Position numbers and translations under genes: made by a program
In this document: positions 60,561 to 64,000 of the stretch, piece by piece
How positions within the stretch are numbered: the stretch's first letter is position 1
How the letters are laid out: each line of letters begins with the position of its first letter
The notes under the pieces: model-generated
Database searches by the model: none
Seen by the model: only the letters and a program-made list of their open reading frames with translations
What the model was told of the DNA's origin: nothing
Assembly: GCA_944472135.2 (NCBI GenBank)
Contig: OX235267.1
Location: forward strand, 14,925,452-14,989,451
Direction: 5' to 3'
Source of the DNA: Trichobilharzia regenti
Lineage: Eukaryota; Platyhelminthes; Trematoda; Strigeidida; Schistosomatidae
DNA length: 64,000 bases

Positions 60561-61636
60561 GCATTCATGAAAACAAAACACGTAGTGTTCAGAGAAGAGT
60601 CTCTTTTCAACGACGAATTCATCTTCACAGCTGTACAATCACAAATATATACAGGTTATTTTTTATGTATGTGTACATTAAGTTTGTCAAATAAAAATAC
60701 AATTGGTTATGGTTATTTTAACTAAACAGGTGGAGATTGGTAATTGGAGTTATGTAATACAAAATTGGTCAAGATAATTGGGTGTTAATGAAATTAGAGT
60801 AGTAACAAACGTGATGAGTTGTCGTAAACAGCTGTTAAAAAGGAGTTACGTAATATAATATGAATACTTTGACGACTGAGTTGTACTCGGTCAGGATGCG
60901 TATAGAAACAAAGTAGAGAATACGAAATTACATAAGAGTTGTAAATGAATATAAAGGAATTATAAACAATTAAAGGAACAGGCAAAGAAACAAAATGAAG
61001 TCATCAAAATTCAACAAAGTTGTTACCATGACAGTAGAATTAGTTGAGTAATTCTCTTTTGTATGTATAACTCCGGTTTTTCTATGTGAATGGACGGCCA
61101 GAGCTTTGAAGGAGGCGTTTGTTGAGATGGATTGGTCAGTGTTAACCAGGTGTTCAATTATCGCACTCCTAACAGCATCACTAATGCCTTTTCGCAACCA
61201 TGCTACCTGGTTAGTCTTCTTAAATCCTCTTCGACAGGATACTCGTCGAACGACCAATGTAACTGACTGATATCACAGCAGCAGGTGAAGTGATATATGC
61301 ACATAGAAATAGTTAGGTGGGGGATCTTGTCCTTAAGGCAACTACAGATCAATGAACGACTGGAGAACACTATTCTTAGCGTTGCTGCAAACAATGTTCT
61401 TCTCAGAGATGATGTGATATTTCTCTTGAGAATATCGCTTGTTAAATCTCCCTTGAAATACAAGTTCATGCTTTTTATTCGGTGAAAGTGAAGTTTCATT
61501 TCTCCAACTTACTGTACACATATACACAAAATAACCCATAGTATATATTTGAGATTGTACATATGTCAAAATGAATTCGCCGCCACCGAAAAGAGACTCT
61601 TCGCTGAACACACTACGTGTTTTGTTTTCATAAATG
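60561..61636 (-). mobile_element. PLE-5 Penelope-like 3' unit with inverted ends
   Basis: The minus strand reads CIYHFTCCCDIS, then KKTNQVAWLRKGISDAVRSA and IIEHLVNTDQSISTNASFK: GIY-YIG region and tail. About 60-bp inverted repeats at 60561-60622 and 61571-61636 (aaaacaaaacacgtagtg). Frameshifted. Confidence 0.75.
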
Positions 61637-61639
61637 TCT

Positions 61640-61763
61640 CTGTGTGTACGTGTGGGTGTGCGTAAAAGGTGGAGGGTTCGGGGGAGTGAGGGACGAGGAG
61701 AGTTGGTGGGTGTTGACTAAACTCCAAGACGAATAACCTCAAATGTAAACTTACATTCTTTTA

Positions 61764-61803
<40 letters not shown>

Positions 61804-62515
61804 ATACGCCCAATCTAATCTTTGTTGTATTATAAAGAAACTATTATACTCATTGTACTTATTATTATTATTACTAATAATAATAATGAATAAATAAAGA
61901 GGTTAGTTACTTACTTAGTCAGTTAAATTATTTATTTATTTATTTTTCAACAATTTCACTCGCCTATTCTTCTTTCGACATATTTAGGTGTATATGTGTG
62001 CGCTTATATGTCAGACAGTGTACATGCATGTACTGCAAGAGTAGTTAGGTAGTAAATGGTATATTATGTATACCAACCAACCTACCTACCTCGGCATACC
62101 ATACATTAAACAGGTAAGTATATATACGAACCACACCTCTTTTATTTTTTTAAGTGACAGACTAACTCTAGAAAAAACAAATCTGTCTAATAACAACTTG
62201 TTAATTTTGTCTGTTCAAAATTTATCTCTTTCATTCGGTAAAGAGAAGAGGGCGAAGAATAGCCAATTAATATACATATATGATGTATATATGTCTATAT
62301 AGTACAAAGTACACTATCTTTGTTGATTCGACTCAATACCTATCTATCTATGTATCTATCAATCTATCTGTGAACATGTTTGATGACTGGAGAACTAATG
62401 GTGTATGTAAGTACAACGCCCTTCGACGTGGAATCTGTGTAGATCATAACCATTTTAGGTTTATTACAGTTAATTACCTTATAATGAATGGTTTTTATAC
62501 CGTAATGAAATGATT
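61640..62515. other. Intergenic, microsatellites only
   Basis: Contains (TA)n at 61768-61800, ATT and TTTA runs and CTAT repeats near 62340. No gene recognised. Confidence 0.6.
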
Positions 62516-62519
62516 TAAT

Positions 62520-63148
62520 TCAATTTTAGATTTTCCCGTCGACTGATTGTTCGATTGACTGACTGGATCGAAGTGCTCGGTCTCAGGTTGACGTGTTGGC
62601 TCCTCCTCGTTCAGATGCTTCACAGATGTCTGGTCATGTGACTTCTAGTCAGTTAGTGGCTGGTGACTACTAGTAGTAGAATCCAGGATAACGCGCATTT
62701 TGTCCTACTTGTCCTACTGACTCGTCAGTCGGTGATAGTGTTCCCGACGAAGTTCTATGCACATCCTGGGTTCCACTGCTAGTTGCCATCAGCCAATTGA
62801 ATTCAAGATACATGACCAGGTATCGTCGAGGAGGAGATATCATGTCAGCCTGAGACTGAGCACGTCGGTCGACTCGGTCAATCGCCGGGAAAATCCAAAT
62901 TGAACTAAATAATTAATAAGACTCGTTGCATAAAAGGAAGTGGCTTCCGTCGCTCAAGTGGTCTAATGGATAACCCGACTTGGCGTTTGAAACTATGGAC
63001 ACTGGGTTCGAGCCTCGGTGGGAACATCATCACTCACTGACTAGGGAATGCAGGTACATCCACTTGCTGACAAGGTAGTCCTAAATAGGACAAAATGCGG
63101 TTTATCCTGGTGAATTCCACTGCTAGTCACTATCCACCATTAAATCCT
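62520..63148. mobile_element. Sm-alpha composite (minus unit, plus 1.5-mer)
   Basis: Minus tail and hammerhead (62678-62745), then plus hammerhead end, tail, linker, head (caagtggtctaatggataac, B box gggttcgagcc) and a second hammerhead (63055-63118) carrying the caaggtag insertion. Confidence 0.8.
63055..63118 (+). ncRNA. Hammerhead remnant with core insertion
   Basis: gctgacaaggtagtcc, aaataggac, aaaatg, tatcctggtg. Same insertion as 7222-7292; GAAA changed to AAAA. Confidence 0.55.
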
Positions 63149-63454
63149 GACTTGACATGAATATTAATAATCCACATCTTTTTCTTTTAACTAAGTACTG
63201 CAGATTTCCACAATGATTTCAGAGAAATGCAGGTTTGTCTTACTTTTCAGATGCCTCCTTTTGACATCTTCATTCGTGCCACCTTCAAATTTCCTCCACT
63301 GGTGGGTGATCTACACTTGTTATTGTCTTCTATATTTTCATTTAAGTGGTAATTCTTCCGCCAATTTTTTCGGTTATCGTCTGTGGATCTTTTAAGTTTG
63401 TATGATATTAGACATAAGTCGTCTGAGATGTCCGAATCTCCTAGAGTTTTCTTG

Positions 63455-63650
63455 TAGGTTCAACGAACATTCGATTCCAGGTGAACTTACTACTTAACCT
63501 CGCCTAGTCTACTGGCCAATATAGTAAGCCTTGGAAAGACGGATGTTGAGGGCATGAGGCTGGTGATCTCATCCACTGAAATTCTGACTCATGCTTCAAT
63601 CTTGAAGACTTACTTTCTACTCAAAAGGTATGGGAATGAAAAAAAGGGGA
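63455..63650 (+). mobile_element. SINE-1 tail, degenerate
   Basis: ttaacctcgcctagtc, gggcatgaggctggtgatc and gaatgaaaaaaag fit a decayed SINE-1. 63150-63455 shows nothing recognised. Confidence 0.45.
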
Positions 63651-63907
63651 TAAATTTATCATTTAATTAATAAACATATCTACTGAAAGTAGAAACAACC
63701 AAATAGTAACTAGATTCATAATGACTAGAATAGAGGTGGAGACGTTTTTAAAAATTATCAAATCAAATGAGGAGAATACACGCGATATGAATAATTCCAC
63801 ATATATCTCGGGTATCTGAAAAATTCTACTACGTTAACGACAAAGCGTGAAAAAAGAATGAAAACTAGAGAAAATCCAGTTCGTAAAGTTAGTAACCAAC
63901 AATATTC

Positions 63908-64000
63908 AAGTATTGATTTTGTAGAGATTTCGTTTGGTTGTATGGAAGATTTCATCATCAGCTGACAGATCAGTTAGAGAACCATTGGAATACCAGCTGG
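63908..64000 (-). mobile_element. SINE-3 tail, cut by window end
   Basis: ttcaagtattgattttgtag, then gatttcatcatcagctgac and gttagagaaccattgg. Confidence 0.75.

Overview
The window is animal nuclear DNA, most probably from a schistosome (family Schistosomatidae, blood flukes). The evidence is AT-rich sequence with spliceosomal introns, one interrupted animal developmental gene, and a dense repeat landscape typical of schistosomes: Sm-alpha-type tRNA-derived repeats carrying hammerhead ribozyme cores, several Penelope-like (PLE) lineages with GIY-YIG endonuclease remnants, RTE- and CR1-like LINE 3' ends, and a decayed Merlin DNA transposon. Species assignment is inference. There are no bacterial-type genes, operons or CRISPR arrays. 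Repeat family names such as SINE-1, RTE-A or PLE-3 are local labels for this window. The only confident host gene is a FOXO-type forkhead transcription factor on the + strand. One exon (6353-7119) opens inside the DNA-binding helix (NSIRHNLSLH) and carries the Akt/PKB-type site RRRACS. After a 13.2-kb intron the terminal exon (20282-21890) encodes a long low-complexity C-terminus ending at TAA. The first half of the forkhead domain and the N-terminus must lie left of the window. A 6.2-kb transposon-poor, microsatellite-rich stretch follows the stop codon and ends at tandem AATAAA signals with a GT-rich downstream element (28117-28190); it is read as a long 3' UTR. Layout: 1-6350 is nested LINE and SINE debris in an upstream intron or 5' flank. 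6353-21890 is the gene, its intron holding Sm-alpha repeats, PLE pieces, an RTE copy, Merlin and SINEs. 21891-28150 is the predicted 3' UTR. 28500-64000 is gene-poor repeat-on-repeat sequence with many nested insertions and readable target-site duplications, plus a perfect 2.25-kb (CTA)n array at 53967-56220. The most unusual feature is structural. Two unrelated tRNA-derived SINE families (Sm-alpha and the family called SINE-3 here) repeatedly occur as head-to-head inverted or tandem dimers. In at least two cases a single short target-site duplication brackets the whole dimer. Sm-alpha has the hammerhead core. SINE-3 has a hammerhead-like core interrupted by three bases. PLE 3' ends in the window show similar inverted arrangements and hammerhead-like motifs. 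This suggests, as inference, that these SINEs share a mobilisation route with Penelope-like elements. One Sm-alpha copy with nearly complete core lies in sense orientation about 290 nt upstream of the last FOXO splice acceptor.
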